This document shows positions 18,007 through 26,140 of a DNA stretch of 64,000 bases, piece after piece. The first letter of the stretch is position 1. Every line of letters starts with the position of its first letter. The stretch is from the NCBI RefSeq assembly GCF_020707265.1, contig NZ_JAJFEQ010000001.1, positions 372,001-436,000 on the forward strand. The letters are read 5' to 3'. The notes beneath the pieces were generated by a model. The model ran no database searches. It was not told the origin of the DNA and saw only the letters and a program-made list of their open reading frames with translations. The stretch comes from Massilia sp. IC2-477. Lineage in GTDB: Bacteria; Pseudomonadota; Gammaproteobacteria; Burkholderiales; Burkholderiaceae_D. The position numbers were made by a program, and so were the translations under genes.

Positions 18007-18861
18007 TTACTGCAGCAGCGACATGACCATCGAGGACATGCTGTTCGACTGCTTCAGCATCGCGGTGCCGGCTTGCAGCAGCATCTGGTTCGAGGTCATG
18101 TTCGCGCTTTCGGTCGCGAAGTCCACGTCCATGATCAGGCCGGTAGCAGCCTTGCTGTTGGTGCTGATGTTGGCCAGGTTGTTGTACACGTGCTCGAGGC
18201 GGTTGGCGGCAGCGCCCAGGCCCGAACGGACCTTGTTCACCGAGTTCAGTGCGGTTTCCAGCTTGCCGATGGTGCCGTTGGCGTTCGAACCGGTCAGTTC
18301 GGTGCCGGTGGTCGCCGACGAGTAGTTGGCGGTGGCGGTACCGACGTCCGAGGCCATCTGGCTCACGTCGGTGCCCAGGTCCACGGCCATGGTTTCGCTC
18401 GACGAAGCGCCGATCTGGAAGGTCATCGACGAAGCGACGGTGCCGCCGACCAGCAGCTTGGTGCCGCCGAAGGTGGTGTTCTCCAGGACGTTCTTCAGTT
18501 CCAGGCCCAGTGCGTCGAATTCCGACTGCATGGCCTTCTTGTCGTCGTCGGTCGACGAAGCGTCAGCGGCCTGGGTTGCCAGATCCTTCATACGGACCAG
18601 CATGTTGCCGACTTCGTCCAGCGCGCCTTCGGCGGTCTGCAGCATCGAGGTCGAGTTCTGGGTGTTGCGCATGGCGACGGCCATACCCGAGGTTTGCGCT
18701 TTCAGGCGCGAAGCGATCTGCAGGCCGGCAGCGTCGTCCATTGCCGAGTTGATGCGATAACCGGTCGACAGGCGGGTCATCGAGGTCGACAGCGAGTTCT
18801 GGGTACGGTTGATCGAGGTCTGCGCGGACAGGGCGGCGTTGTTGGTGTGAAGGCTCAGCAT
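18007..18861 (-). CDS. fliC: Flagellin
   Basis: 284 residues. The conserved D0/D1 N-terminus contains SINRTQNSLSTSMTRLSTGYRINSAMDDAAGLQIA. The C-terminus contains VRSGLGAAANRLEHVYNNLAN and ends MLKQSNSMSSMVMSLLQ. The central variable domain is short (about 150-205) and rich in Ser/Thr/Asn, suited to O-glycosylation. AAGGAG precedes the ATG. It lies alone, not with the cap/chaperone operon, next to an OGT-like glycosyltransferase. The short filament protein and locus layout suit a lateral-type flagellin (lafA). No convincing sigma-28 promoter was found upstream. Confidence 0.95.
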   Translation of the reverse strand: MLSLHTNNAALSAQTSINRTQNSLSTSMTRLSTGYRINSAMDDAAGLQIASRLKAQTSGMAVAMRNTQNSTSMLQTAEGALDEVGNMLVRMKDLATQAADASSTDDDKKAMQSEFDALGLELKNVLENTTFGGTKLLVGGTVASSMTFQIGASSSETMAVDLGTDVSQMASDVGTATANYSSATTGTELTGSNANGTIGKLETALNSVNKVRSGLGAAANRLEHVYNNLANISTNSKAATGLIMDVDFATESANMTSNQMLLQAGTAMLKQSNSMSSMVMSLLQ

Positions 18862-18986
18862 GTAAAACTCCTTGTGGGTTCGGTTTCGAGTGCGTCACTC
18901 GCTCTCAACTGGACAAGGCGACCGTCTTCGTGGCTTCATTAAGTTCCACACGGAAATTTTTTTAAATTTCGTTTTCACCGGTTGAC

Positions 18987-19017
18987 GATGGCCCGACCTT
19001 CGCAAGGACGGGCCATC
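18987..19017. terminator. Strong hairpin between the glycosyltransferase end and the flagellin promoter region
   Basis: GATGGCCCG (18987-18995) pairs with CGGGCCATC (19009-19017), and inside CCTT pairs with AAGG around CGC, with one A/A mismatch. It sits 6 bp after the glycosyltransferase stop. It has no adjacent T tract on the minus strand, so termination may be weak or the structure may serve another role. Confidence 0.5.
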
Positions 19018-19022
19018 CGCGC

Positions 19023-21194
19023 TCAGGCGGCAAACGTGAGGTCGGACAGCCGCACCCTGAGCGCCGCCGCCGATTCTCCGGCGCACCAGCGTTCCCACAT
19101 CATGCGCCAGGCATGGTCGACGCTGGCCGCCACGATGCCGGGGTAGCCCAGCAATGACTTGCCGAAGCGGTCGCGCATGGTGGCGCGCATGGCAGCAAGG
19201 GCGCTGAAATTCTGCGACAGGAACACGCCCAAGGCGATATAGGCCTCTTCGTTGCTGGCAATGAAATCACCCAGGCCGAGGTGTGCCAGCAGGGACACGG
19301 ATGCATGGCTGGCGCTGGTCTCCCCGACGGTGGCCAGGGTCGGCACGCCCATGTAGAGCGCATGGCCGATGGTGGTCGAACCACTATAGGGGAAGGGGCA
19401 GAGGCAGATGTCGACCTCGTGGTGCTGTTCCAGGAAGCCGTAGACGTGGGTGCGAGGGCGCAGTATCAGACGTTCGCGCGGAATGCCCTGTTCTGCAAAC
19501 CACGCTGTCACGACCTCGTCGGTGCCGTTTTGCATGCCGCCTAACAGCATTTTGGCGTTTGGTACCGCGTGCAGCAGCCGCGACCATAGTCTCACCACGT
19601 CCCGGTTCAACTTGTTCAGGCGGTGGAAGCTGCCGAAGGTGATGTAACCATTGCTCAGGGCTGGCAGCGGGTTGACCGGCGGCGCATGGGTGGCGGAAGT
19701 GAAAGGCGCACCCAGCGGCAGGCACACGATCTTTTCACTGAACTGGCTCTCGAAGCGGTCTATGGGAGTCGCGAACTGGTCGCAGAGCACATAGTCCATC
19801 GCTTCCAGGCCCGTGGTCCCGGCATAGCCGATCCAGGTGCACTGGATCGGCGCCGGCTTGCGCGCGAACAGGGTCAGGCGGTTGAGCGCCGAGTGACCGG
19901 CCAGGTCGACCAGGATGTCGATCTCGTCTTCGCGGATCAGGCGTTCTGCCGCTTCGTCGTCCATTCGCGCGATCTGGCGCCAGCCGGCCGCGCATTCGCG
20001 CAGCTGGGCCGACATCACATCCTCGATCGTATTGTTATAGTAGGCGTACAGGGCCACGCTCTCGCTGTCCTTGAACGCTTCGAACACGGGGGCGATGAAA
20101 TTGGTCACCGCGTGGTCATACAGGTCGCCCGAGACGATACCGACGCGCAGGCGCCGCCGCGGGTCGCGGCCGTTCGGGTGCGGCTGGCGCAGCGCGCGCA
20201 GCGGCGCCTCCCAGCGCTCTGCAAAAGCCAGGTGTTCGCGGGTCAGCTCCTCGGCGTCCATGCAGCAGTGGCTCAGGATGAACAGCATCACGCTGTGGGC
20301 CGCCGCCGACGGGGCCCGCTCGAGGGCCTGGCGCGCCAGCTGCAGCGCCAGCTCCCATTCGCCCATGCTGAAGCAGGCGCCCAGCAGGCCGTACATGGCC
20401 TGGGTATCGTCGGGCGTCAATTCCAGCGCACGCCGCATCTGGCTTGCTGCGCCGGCCAGGTCGCCGGACTGGCGCATCGCGCCGCCCAGTTCGACGAGGA
20501 TCTCGGTGTTGTCCGGAGACAGTTCCAGCAGGCGCGTCAGGCAGGCAACGGCCTCCTTGTGCAATTTCTGCGTGCGGCAGCTGCGCCCCAGCTGGAGCAG
20601 GGCGCCGGCGTGTGTCGGCTGCATCTCGAGCACGGTACGGAAGCAGGCTGAAGCGTCGGCGTGGCGCCCCAGGATGACCAGCAGGAGCCCGAGGTCGTAG
20701 CGCGCGTCCACCAGCGTAGGGTCGAGCTGGACGATCCGGGCGAACACCGTGGCCGCTTCTTCGGTATGTTCCAGTTTGTGCAGGGTATTGCCCAGGCTGA
20801 GCAGTACGGACACATTATCGGGAGCCAGTCCGGCCGCGCGCCGCGCTGGCGCTTCCGCCTCGGACGCGCGGCCCAGGCGCAGCAGCGCATCGGCCAGGCC
20901 CTGCTGCAGGTCGATGCCGTTCTCGAAACGCAGGGCGGCGCGGTAGGCGGCCACCGCTTCTTCGAAACGTCCGAGTTCGAACAGGGCGGCTGCCAGCACA
21001 CCCTGCAGCCCGCGCACTTTCTGGTTCAGTTCGAGGGCGCGGCGCAGGCTAACGACACCCTGTTCGAGCTGGCGCGCCCGGAGCAGCCCCAGGCCGAGCA
21101 AGGCGTGGGCATTGGCGTCGCGCGGGTTGCGGCGCACGGCGCGGCGGTGCTGGTCGAGCGGATCCGGGGTGGCCGGTTGGACGTGGAGATTCAT
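19023..21194 (-). CDS. TPR-repeat O-linked GlcNAc transferase-like glycosyltransferase (GT41 type)
   Basis: 723 residues from the ATG at 21194. The first ~370 residues are about ten tetratricopeptide repeats (units such as VVSLRRALELNQ, LLLVILGRHADASACFRTVLEMQPTH). The C-terminal half is the OGT/SPINDLY catalytic region: RVGIVSGDLYDHAVTNFIAP, DILVDLAGHSALNRL, IQCTWIGYAGTTGLEAMDY, and the donor-binding YITFGSFHRLNKLN and PFPYSGSTTIGHALYMGVP. It is cytoplasmic, without a signal peptide. Bacterial members glycosylate proteins including flagellins and adhesins. Lying next to flagellin, it is most simply the flagellin O-glycosyltransferase. Donor sugar is unknown. Confidence 0.85.
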   Translation of the reverse strand: MNLHVQPATPDPLDQHRRAVRRNPRDANAHALLGLGLLRARQLEQGVVSLRRALELNQKVRGLQGVLAAALFELGRFEEAVAAYRAALRFENGIDLQQGLADALLRLGRASEAEAPARRAAGLAPDNVSVLLSLGNTLHKLEHTEEAATVFARIVQLDPTLVDARYDLGLLLVILGRHADASACFRTVLEMQPTHAGALLQLGRSCRTQKLHKEAVACLTRLLELSPDNTEILVELGGAMRQSGDLAGAASQMRRALELTPDDTQAMYGLLGACFSMGEWELALQLARQALERAPSAAAHSVMLFILSHCCMDAEELTREHLAFAERWEAPLRALRQPHPNGRDPRRRLRVGIVSGDLYDHAVTNFIAPVFEAFKDSESVALYAYYNNTIEDVMSAQLRECAAGWRQIARMDDEAAERLIREDEIDILVDLAGHSALNRLTLFARKPAPIQCTWIGYAGTTGLEAMDYVLCDQFATPIDRFESQFSEKIVCLPLGAPFTSATHAPPVNPLPALSNGYITFGSFHRLNKLNRDVVRLWSRLLHAVPNAKMLLGGMQNGTDEVVTAWFAEQGIPRERLILRPRTHVYGFLEQHHEVDICLCPFPYSGSTTIGHALYMGVPTLATVGETSASHASVSLLAHLGLGDFIASNEEAYIALGVFLSQNFSALAAMRATMRDRFGKSLLGYPGIVAASVDHAWRMMWERWCAGESAAALRVRLSDLTFAA

Positions 21195-21356
21195 GACAGT
21201 CGAGATTTCTGTGCGGAAAGTACCCGCGATTGTAAATCGCCCCGCTGCGCAATGGTTTGGGATTGTTGCGTCCAACCCGAAAAAATTTTGTCGGGAAACT
21301 TTACAAGCCTCCTGAACGGCGCCAGGAAACTCCTCAAGTATCAAACACTTGCATTA

Positions 21357-21374
21357 TTGGCATAAAAATTGCTT
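21357..21374 (+). promoter_or_regulatory. Sigma-54 (RpoN) promoter of the PEP-CTERM gene
   Basis: TTGGCATAAAAATTGCTT fits the consensus TGGCAC-N5-TTGCW with one mismatch and exact GG-N10-GC spacing. The predicted transcript starts near 21384, about 26 bases before the ATG at 21410. Sigma-54 control of PEP-CTERM genes through PrsK/PrsR is known in floc-forming betaproteobacteria. Confidence 0.75.
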
Positions 21375-21409
21375 CTGATCATTTATTTGGATCGATTAAC
21401 GGAAATGCC

Positions 21410-22129
21410 ATGAAACTGTTCTCTCGTAGCGCCGCCGCCCTGTGTGTCCTGTTCTGCGCAAGCCAGGCCCAGGCCTTGCCGAGCGCAGGCTGGCGCACCA
21501 CCGACAATCACGTGTACGGCAACACGGTCAGCTTCGACAATGTGGGCCAGCTGGCCGTCGATACCCTCGTCACCGAGCAGTTCGCGGGGCAGGGCCTGCA
21601 CTTCTCCGGGTCGATCCGCGCCAACGGCTGCGGGTACGACAGCTGGAACCACTACAGTATGCGCGGCAATAGCCTGGGTACGTTCGGACCCGCTTGCCAG
21701 ACCAACAGCGTCGACGACGCGTTCCACCTGCGCTTCGACCGCACGGTCTCCACCCTGGCCTTCGACGCTTTCCTGGCCGATAACCTGCGCATCGCCACCC
21801 TCGACCTGTACCTGAAGGGCAGCCTGGTGACCAGCTTCTCGATGCCGACGCTGTCCTACGATGGGCTGGTGATGGGTGGCCTGGCCACGATCGACGGCCG
21901 CCAGTTCGGCAACACCCTGGTCAGCCGCGCCGGCATCCTGCGCATCGAGGGCGCGCTGTTCGACGAGATCCGCTTCGCGGAACACGCGGGTGACGACCAG
22001 TTCGGCCACCTGATCCTCGACAACCTGCGCTTCGACACCGCGGCCGAGGTGCCGGAACCGGCCAGCCTGGGCCTGCTCGCGCTGGGCCTGGCCGGCATGG
22101 GCGCACTGCGCCGCAGGTCCAAGGGCTGA
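21410..22129 (+). CDS. PEP-CTERM sorting-domain exported protein
   Basis: 239 residues. A signal peptide (MKLFSRSAAALCVLFCASQAQA) is followed by a beta-rich secreted domain of about 185 residues with no recognised enzymatic motif. The C-terminal VPEPASLGLLALGLAGMGALRRR has the PEP motif, hydrophobic helix and basic tail. Exosortase cleaves at PEP and the protein ends up in the extracellular matrix or surface. Exosortase and EPS genes are outside the window. The start is set by the RpoN promoter 26-40 bases upstream and the signal peptide. Function beyond sorting is unknown. Confidence 0.88.
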   Translation: MKLFSRSAAALCVLFCASQAQALPSAGWRTTDNHVYGNTVSFDNVGQLAVDTLVTEQFAGQGLHFSGSIRANGCGYDSWNHYSMRGNSLGTFGPACQTNSVDDAFHLRFDRTVSTLAFDAFLADNLRIATLDLYLKGSLVTSFSMPTLSYDGLVMGGLATIDGRQFGNTLVSRAGILRIEGALFDEIRFAEHAGDDQFGHLILDNLRFDTAAEVPEPASLGLLALGLAGMGALRRRSKG

Positions 22130-22160
22130 GCCCGCTATTCGCGGGCTCAGCCGCGAATAG
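22124..22160. terminator. Convergent hairpins between PEP-CTERM gene and GDPD gene
   Basis: GGCTGAGCCCGC (22124-22135) pairs with GCGGGCTCAGCC (22141-22152). An alternative overlapping stem pairs CTATTCGCGG with CCGCGAATAG, ending at 22160. The first lies over the PEP-CTERM stop codon; the region probably terminates both converging transcripts. Confidence 0.6.
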
Positions 22161-23292
22161 CCGTGAGCGCTACTGCGCTGTCGTCGGAAAACAATCCGTC
22201 GATGCCAGTCTCGAGATAACGCCGGATCTCCGCCACCGAGCCCGCTTCGTTACGCGCATTGGGGCCGTCCTGGTTGCGAAAATCGGCTGCCAGGAAGGCG
22301 TTTTCAGGGCGAAAGGTCCACGCCACAACCTGCAAGCCGGCGTCATGGGCGTCCCTAACCAGTGTCGCCGGTGCGCCGAGGCGCTCGTCTTGCCCGAGCG
22401 GAATCACGGCCCGGTGGATAGGCGCTACGATGTCCGCGTATGCCGCCACGTCGCGCAGGCCACGGCGGGAAACCATCTCTCCGTAAGTCAGCGTACCGCC
22501 CGACAGCGCCACGTCGGCGGGGCGCATGGTGTCGGCGCGGCCGCCGGCGACGACCAGCTGGGCAAGGCGGACGTGGGTGGAACGGCCCAGGTGTTTTCGC
22601 AGCTGTTTCAGGTTGGCCGTTTCGAAGGACTGTACGGTCACCGGGGCGCGCCGTGTGTAGGCATGCGCGTTCAGGGTGGCCACCAGTCTGTCTTCCAGCG
22701 CCAGGCCGGCGCCGGCGGACCAGCTGGAATGCTTCAGCTCGGGAATCAGGCCGATCACGCGCCCGCGCGCGGCCGCTTCGGCCGCCACGAAATCGATCAG
22801 CTCTTCCAGGCTCACGATCTGGAACTGGCCATCATGGCGGGTGCCGCGCATGGCCGGCAAGCGCTCCACGGCGCGCAAGGTCTTGAGTTCCGCCAGTGTG
22901 AAATCGCAGACGAACCAGCCTTCATGGGTCTCGCCGTCGATCTGCCTGCGCGTCTTGCGGCCGGCGAATTCGGCGCGACGGGCAACGTCGGTGGTATCGG
23001 TGATGGCGTATTCATGGCGCGCGACGAGTATCCCGTCGCGTGTGCACACCAGGTCCGGCTCGACGAAGTCGGCCCCGTCCTGGATCGCGCGGGCATACGC
23101 CGCCAGTGTGTGCTCCGGGAACAGCGCACTGGCGCCACGGTGGGCATAAACGCCCGGCGCCACGCCGGCCTTGCGTTGGGGGGCTGGCGGCGGCACTTGC
23201 GCGAAGGCAGGCAAGGCCGCCAGGGCCAGGCCCGCCCCCAGGCCCTGGATCAGGCTGCGGCGGCCGGTGCCGGCAGGCAGGACAATGGGCAT
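22147..23292 (-). CDS. Secreted glycerophosphodiester phosphodiesterase (GlpQ-like)
   Basis: 381 residues. A twin-arginine-like leader (GRRSLIQGLGAGLALAALPAFA) suggests Tat export. The GDPD catalytic set is intact: H51-R52 in YAHRGASALFPEHTLAAY, E78/D80 in VEPDL, H93 in ARHEYAITDTTD. It hydrolyses deacylated phospholipid headgroup diesters to glycerol-3-phosphate plus an alcohol in the periplasm. The ATG overlaps the stop of the upstream TonB receptor (ATGA), so the two are one operon behind a Pho-box-like array. The pair looks like a phosphate-scavenging unit. Confidence 0.9.
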   Translation of the reverse strand: MPIVLPAGTGRRSLIQGLGAGLALAALPAFAQVPPPAPQRKAGVAPGVYAHRGASALFPEHTLAAYARAIQDGADFVEPDLVCTRDGILVARHEYAITDTTDVARRAEFAGRKTRRQIDGETHEGWFVCDFTLAELKTLRAVERLPAMRGTRHDGQFQIVSLEELIDFVAAEAAARGRVIGLIPELKHSSWSAGAGLALEDRLVATLNAHAYTRRAPVTVQSFETANLKQLRKHLGRSTHVRLAQLVVAGGRADTMRPADVALSGGTLTYGEMVSRRGLRDVAAYADIVAPIHRAVIPLGQDERLGAPATLVRDAHDAGLQVVAWTFRPENAFLAADFRNQDGPNARNEAGSVAEIRRYLETGIDGLFSDDSAVALTAIRG

Positions 23293-25685
23293 CAGATATC
23301 CGCTTTCAGGGTGAGGAAGCCCATGCGTGGGGGAATCGGATAGGTCGCATAGCTGCCGCTGGCCTGGCCCACGTTCGGCTGCAGTACGCCCTTGCGGTCG
23401 GCCAGGTTGGTCACGTTGACGCTCCAGCGCATGTTTTTCAGGATGCCCGTCGGGAACGGGATCTCGCCCGAGACATTCAGCCCGAGAAGGAAATAACTGC
23501 CGACCTGCAGGTCGTTGGTGTACGTGGCAAAGCGCTTGCCGACGTAGTCGCCCTGCAGCTGGATCTCGAGACCGGCACCCGGCTTGTAGCTGGCAACGAA
23601 CTTGTTCATCCACTCCGGTGTGTTCGGCACCGTCTTGCCCGCGGTCGGGACGGGCGTGGTGCCCGACAGGTAGCTGTCCTGGTAGCGGGAACGGTTGTAC
23701 GAGATGGCGTCGTAGAACGAGAAGGCGCGCCCGAAATGCAGGGTGCCGCCGAGGTCCACACCATCGGTCTTCACGCCGCCCACGTTGGACAGGATGGTTG
23801 TGCCGCCGGCAAAGGACGTGATGATCGGATTCGAACTGATCGCCAGCTGGCGGTCGCGGAAATTTACGTGATACAGGGTCACCTGGCCGTCGAAGGCACT
23901 GAGGGGACCAAGATCGAGGCTGCGCGAGTCGCGCAGGCCAATTTCGTAGGTCAGCGCGGTTTCCGGCCTGGCGGTCGCTTTGAAGTAGTCGAACGCGGGC
24001 TGCGAGGAAAGGCTCCATGGCGAATTGCCGCCACCGCCATAGGTCACGAACTGGCGCATGTTCTTCTGGATGTTGGCGAAGGCTTGCGTGCTGCCGGACA
24101 AGTCCCAGCGAGCCCCCAGTTGCGGCAGGAACCATTCCTTGGTCGTGATCCTGCCCTCGGGAAGTCCTTGCGAACCATTGCCGATCGCCGCCGGCAGTTG
24201 CTGGACCGGGAACAGGCCTTCCGCGAACTGCAGGCTCGACTTGAACCCGCCCTGCACGGTGAGATCGGGTCGCAGCTTCCATTCGTCCTGCAGGTGCAGC
24301 TGGACGACCTTGTTGTCGATGTCGCTGCCATACTGGGTGATCAGTGGCTTGCTCGGGCGCTGATAGGGCGTGCTGGGATTGTTCACATCCAGTGCGTACC
24401 AGCGGCGGTAGGCGCCCGAATTGTTGTGTTCGAACCAGATCCCGGCCTGGACGCGGTGCGCGCCAGCGTCCCAGCGCAGAATCGAGGTGATGCCCTGGCG
24501 GTTGATCTGGTATTCGGTGGTGCGGGTCGCATACCCCGAGTTGCCGAACACCGTCTTCAGGTCCTGGTTCGGATAGTAGACCCGGAACAGGGCGGGTAGG
24601 CCGGCCTGGTTGATCGGACCGGCCACCACGCCGAAACCGCTGTTGCGGTGGTAGTAGTACTGGTTTGTCCAGCTCAGCCTGTCGGTCAGCTCGGCTTCGT
24701 ATTTCACATAGGCCAGCTTGTCGGTCCGGTGCGCGGCGCTGTAGTAGTTCCGGAAATTCGCTCCTACCTCTGCCGGCGGTGCGCCGTTGCTGCCGAGGTA
24801 GGCGAGGGCGGCGGCAAAGTCGGGGTAGAGGAAAGGCCGGGTATAGGGCGCTGTCAGGCTGCCCTGGTGCAAGGTCGAGTCTTCGTTCGGTTCGATCTTG
24901 TCCGACCAGTCGGCAAAGATGGTCAGCTTGCCGGCATCGCCCGCATGCACGAACTTGGCGTTGACCTGGTCGTTGCTCTGGCGGCCGTTGAAGTCCCATG
25001 CCTTGGCTTCGTGGTGCAGCCCCGACAGGAAGAAGCTGTTGCCGCCGCCAAGGTCGCCCGAGTCGAAGCGCACGAAGCTGCGGCTGGCCTTGTGGCTGCC
25101 GACGGTCTGCTGCACATTGACATTGCGTTGTCCCGAAGGATCCCGGGAGTAGGTTTCGATCGTCCCGCCCAGGTTGCTGGTGGAAGGCGTGCCGAGGTCG
25201 CCTGCGCCGGTCGACAGCACCACACCCTTCACGTTCTCGCTGGTGAGGGCGCGCTGCGGCGCCAGCCCGTTATAGTTGCCGTACTGCTGGTCTCCCAGGG
25301 GCACACCGTCCATCGTGTAGCCGAGCTGCTGGCCGTTGAAACCGTGCACGAAGAGCGACAGGTTCTGCTCGTTGTTGCCCCAGGGGTCGGCGGTCTGGAA
25401 GCTGACGCCCGGCAGGGCTTGCAGTGCCTTCAAGGGGTTCACGCCGGGGATGACTTTCTGCATGTCGGCGCCCGACATCGCGACCGAGGAACGCGTCTTG
25501 CGGGTCGAGACCGCCACTGTGTTCACCGCACCTGGCGCGGGAAGTTCCTGCAGCGCCAGCGCTTCATTCTCGGCGGTGGGCAGGTCCTCGGTGGGAGCGG
25601 CATGCGCCAGCGAGGCGCACAGGATGCCGGACGCCAGCGCAATCGAGGAGTGACGCAGGGCGTTGGCAGCATGGGACGATTTCAT
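23292..25685 (-). CDS. TonB-dependent outer-membrane receptor, probably for phosphate-containing organic compounds
   Basis: 797 residues from the ATG at 25685 (signal peptide to about residue 30, ending SLAHA). The plug domain contains NPLKALQALPGVSFQTADPWG and LFVHGFNGQQLGYTMDGVPLG; a beta-barrel follows and ends in a TonB-barrel type terminus (GFLTLKADI). Substrate is not recognisable by sequence. Coupling to a GDPD and the array of 11-bp GTCA repeats upstream suggest uptake of glycerophosphodiesters or other organophosphates under phosphate starvation. MIT three codons upstream is an alternative start. Confidence 0.88.
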   Translation of the reverse strand: MKSSHAANALRHSSIALASGILCASLAHAAPTEDLPTAENEALALQELPAPGAVNTVAVSTRKTRSSVAMSGADMQKVIPGVNPLKALQALPGVSFQTADPWGNNEQNLSLFVHGFNGQQLGYTMDGVPLGDQQYGNYNGLAPQRALTSENVKGVVLSTGAGDLGTPSTSNLGGTIETYSRDPSGQRNVNVQQTVGSHKASRSFVRFDSGDLGGGNSFFLSGLHHEAKAWDFNGRQSNDQVNAKFVHAGDAGKLTIFADWSDKIEPNEDSTLHQGSLTAPYTRPFLYPDFAAALAYLGSNGAPPAEVGANFRNYYSAAHRTDKLAYVKYEAELTDRLSWTNQYYYHRNSGFGVVAGPINQAGLPALFRVYYPNQDLKTVFGNSGYATRTTEYQINRQGITSILRWDAGAHRVQAGIWFEHNNSGAYRRWYALDVNNPSTPYQRPSKPLITQYGSDIDNKVVQLHLQDEWKLRPDLTVQGGFKSSLQFAEGLFPVQQLPAAIGNGSQGLPEGRITTKEWFLPQLGARWDLSGSTQAFANIQKNMRQFVTYGGGGNSPWSLSSQPAFDYFKATARPETALTYEIGLRDSRSLDLGPLSAFDGQVTLYHVNFRDRQLAISSNPIITSFAGGTTILSNVGGVKTDGVDLGGTLHFGRAFSFYDAISYNRSRYQDSYLSGTTPVPTAGKTVPNTPEWMNKFVASYKPGAGLEIQLQGDYVGKRFATYTNDLQVGSYFLLGLNVSGEIPFPTGILKNMRWSVNVTNLADRKGVLQPNVGQASGSYATYPIPPRMGFLTLKADI

Positions 25686-25742
25686 GGTGATCATTCGGCA
25701 AGGTAGGGTGGTTGAGGTGGAGCGAAGCGTAAGCTTGGTAAA

Positions 25743-25781
25743 TGACCAAGCCGTGACGATTGCGTGACCGGTCGATGACTC
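25743..25781 (-). promoter_or_regulatory. Pho-box-like array: four GTCA half-sites in 11-bp phase
   Basis: TGAC stands at 25743, 25754, 25765 and 25776 on the plus strand, so GTCA repeats on the minus strand every 11 bp, each within a heptamer of the form NNGTCAY (GAGTCAT, CGGTCAC, TCGTCAC, TGGTCAT). PhoB binds direct repeats of CTGTCAT spaced 11 bp. The nearest repeat lies 58 bases before the TonB receptor ATG, a normal promoter distance. Confidence 0.7.
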
Positions 25782-25834
25782 GCGCATTCTTATTCGGGAT
25801 GCATGACCTGCCGATCGGGACGATCCGGGACGCG

Positions 25835-25840
25835 TATAAT
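25835..25840 (+). promoter_or_regulatory. -10 box (TATAAT), likely the original dusA promoter
   Basis: A perfect TATAAT lies 57 bases before the ATG of the dusA remnant at 25897; no clear -35 is visible. It would now drive only the 28-codon remnant. Confidence 0.4.
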
Positions 25841-25896
25841 CCGCCCGATCTACTACCATGGATGCTGTCGGGTATCACTCGACGCGTCGGATCCAC

Positions 25897-25983
25897 ATGA
25901 CCGAAAACACCGATCAAAACTCGTTGAAAAACCAGAGGCGGCTATCTGTAGCCCCGGTGATGGACTGGACCGAGGAAACGTAG
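25897..25983 (+). pseudogene. dusA: 5' remnant of dusA (tRNA-dihydrouridine synthase A)
   Basis: 28 codons and a stop: ATG, then NQRRLSVAPVMDWTEET and TAG. RLSVAPVMDWT is the conserved DusA N-terminus and matches the intact copy at 51466 (LSCAPMMDWTDRH). The reading frame is correct but ends 10 bases after the shared sequence. It appears to be the original gene start, cut off from its body by insertion of the 25.5-kb island. Confidence 0.8.
25951..25973 (+). repeat. Left direct repeat (attL-like) in dusA sequence
   Basis: 23 bases, 22 identical to 51505-51527; the identical core is TGATGGACTGGACCGA preceded by GCCCCG with one mismatch. To the left the sequence is in frame with dusA; to the right it is island DNA. 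Confidence 0.8.
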
Positions 25984-26007
25984 TTCGCAGAGTGGGGATG
26001 GCGCGGC

Positions 26008-26025
26008 TGTAGCAACTTTGTAGCA
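26008..26025 (+). repeat. Tandem TGTAGCA sites just inside the island
   Basis: TGTAGCA occurs at 26008-26014 and 26019-26025, 11 bases apart, within 35 bases of the left direct repeat. Spaced short repeats next to an att site are typical of arm-type integrase binding sites. Functional identity is inference. Confidence 0.35.
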
Positions 26026-26140
26026 GTAGGCGGACGTACGTGGAGAGACAGGATCGACGATGGGGGCCAGGGTGCAAGGCAGACGATTCGGGAATGGACG
26101 CGACTGGCTGCGCGTTGACTTGGTGCTCGCAGCAAAGTGG

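Noticed and set aside
25853..26135. Minus-strand ORFs across the dusA remnant as a possible integrase end
   Set aside because: No tyrosine-recombinase motifs (R..H-x-x-R..Y); they are antisense of the dusA fragment and spacer.
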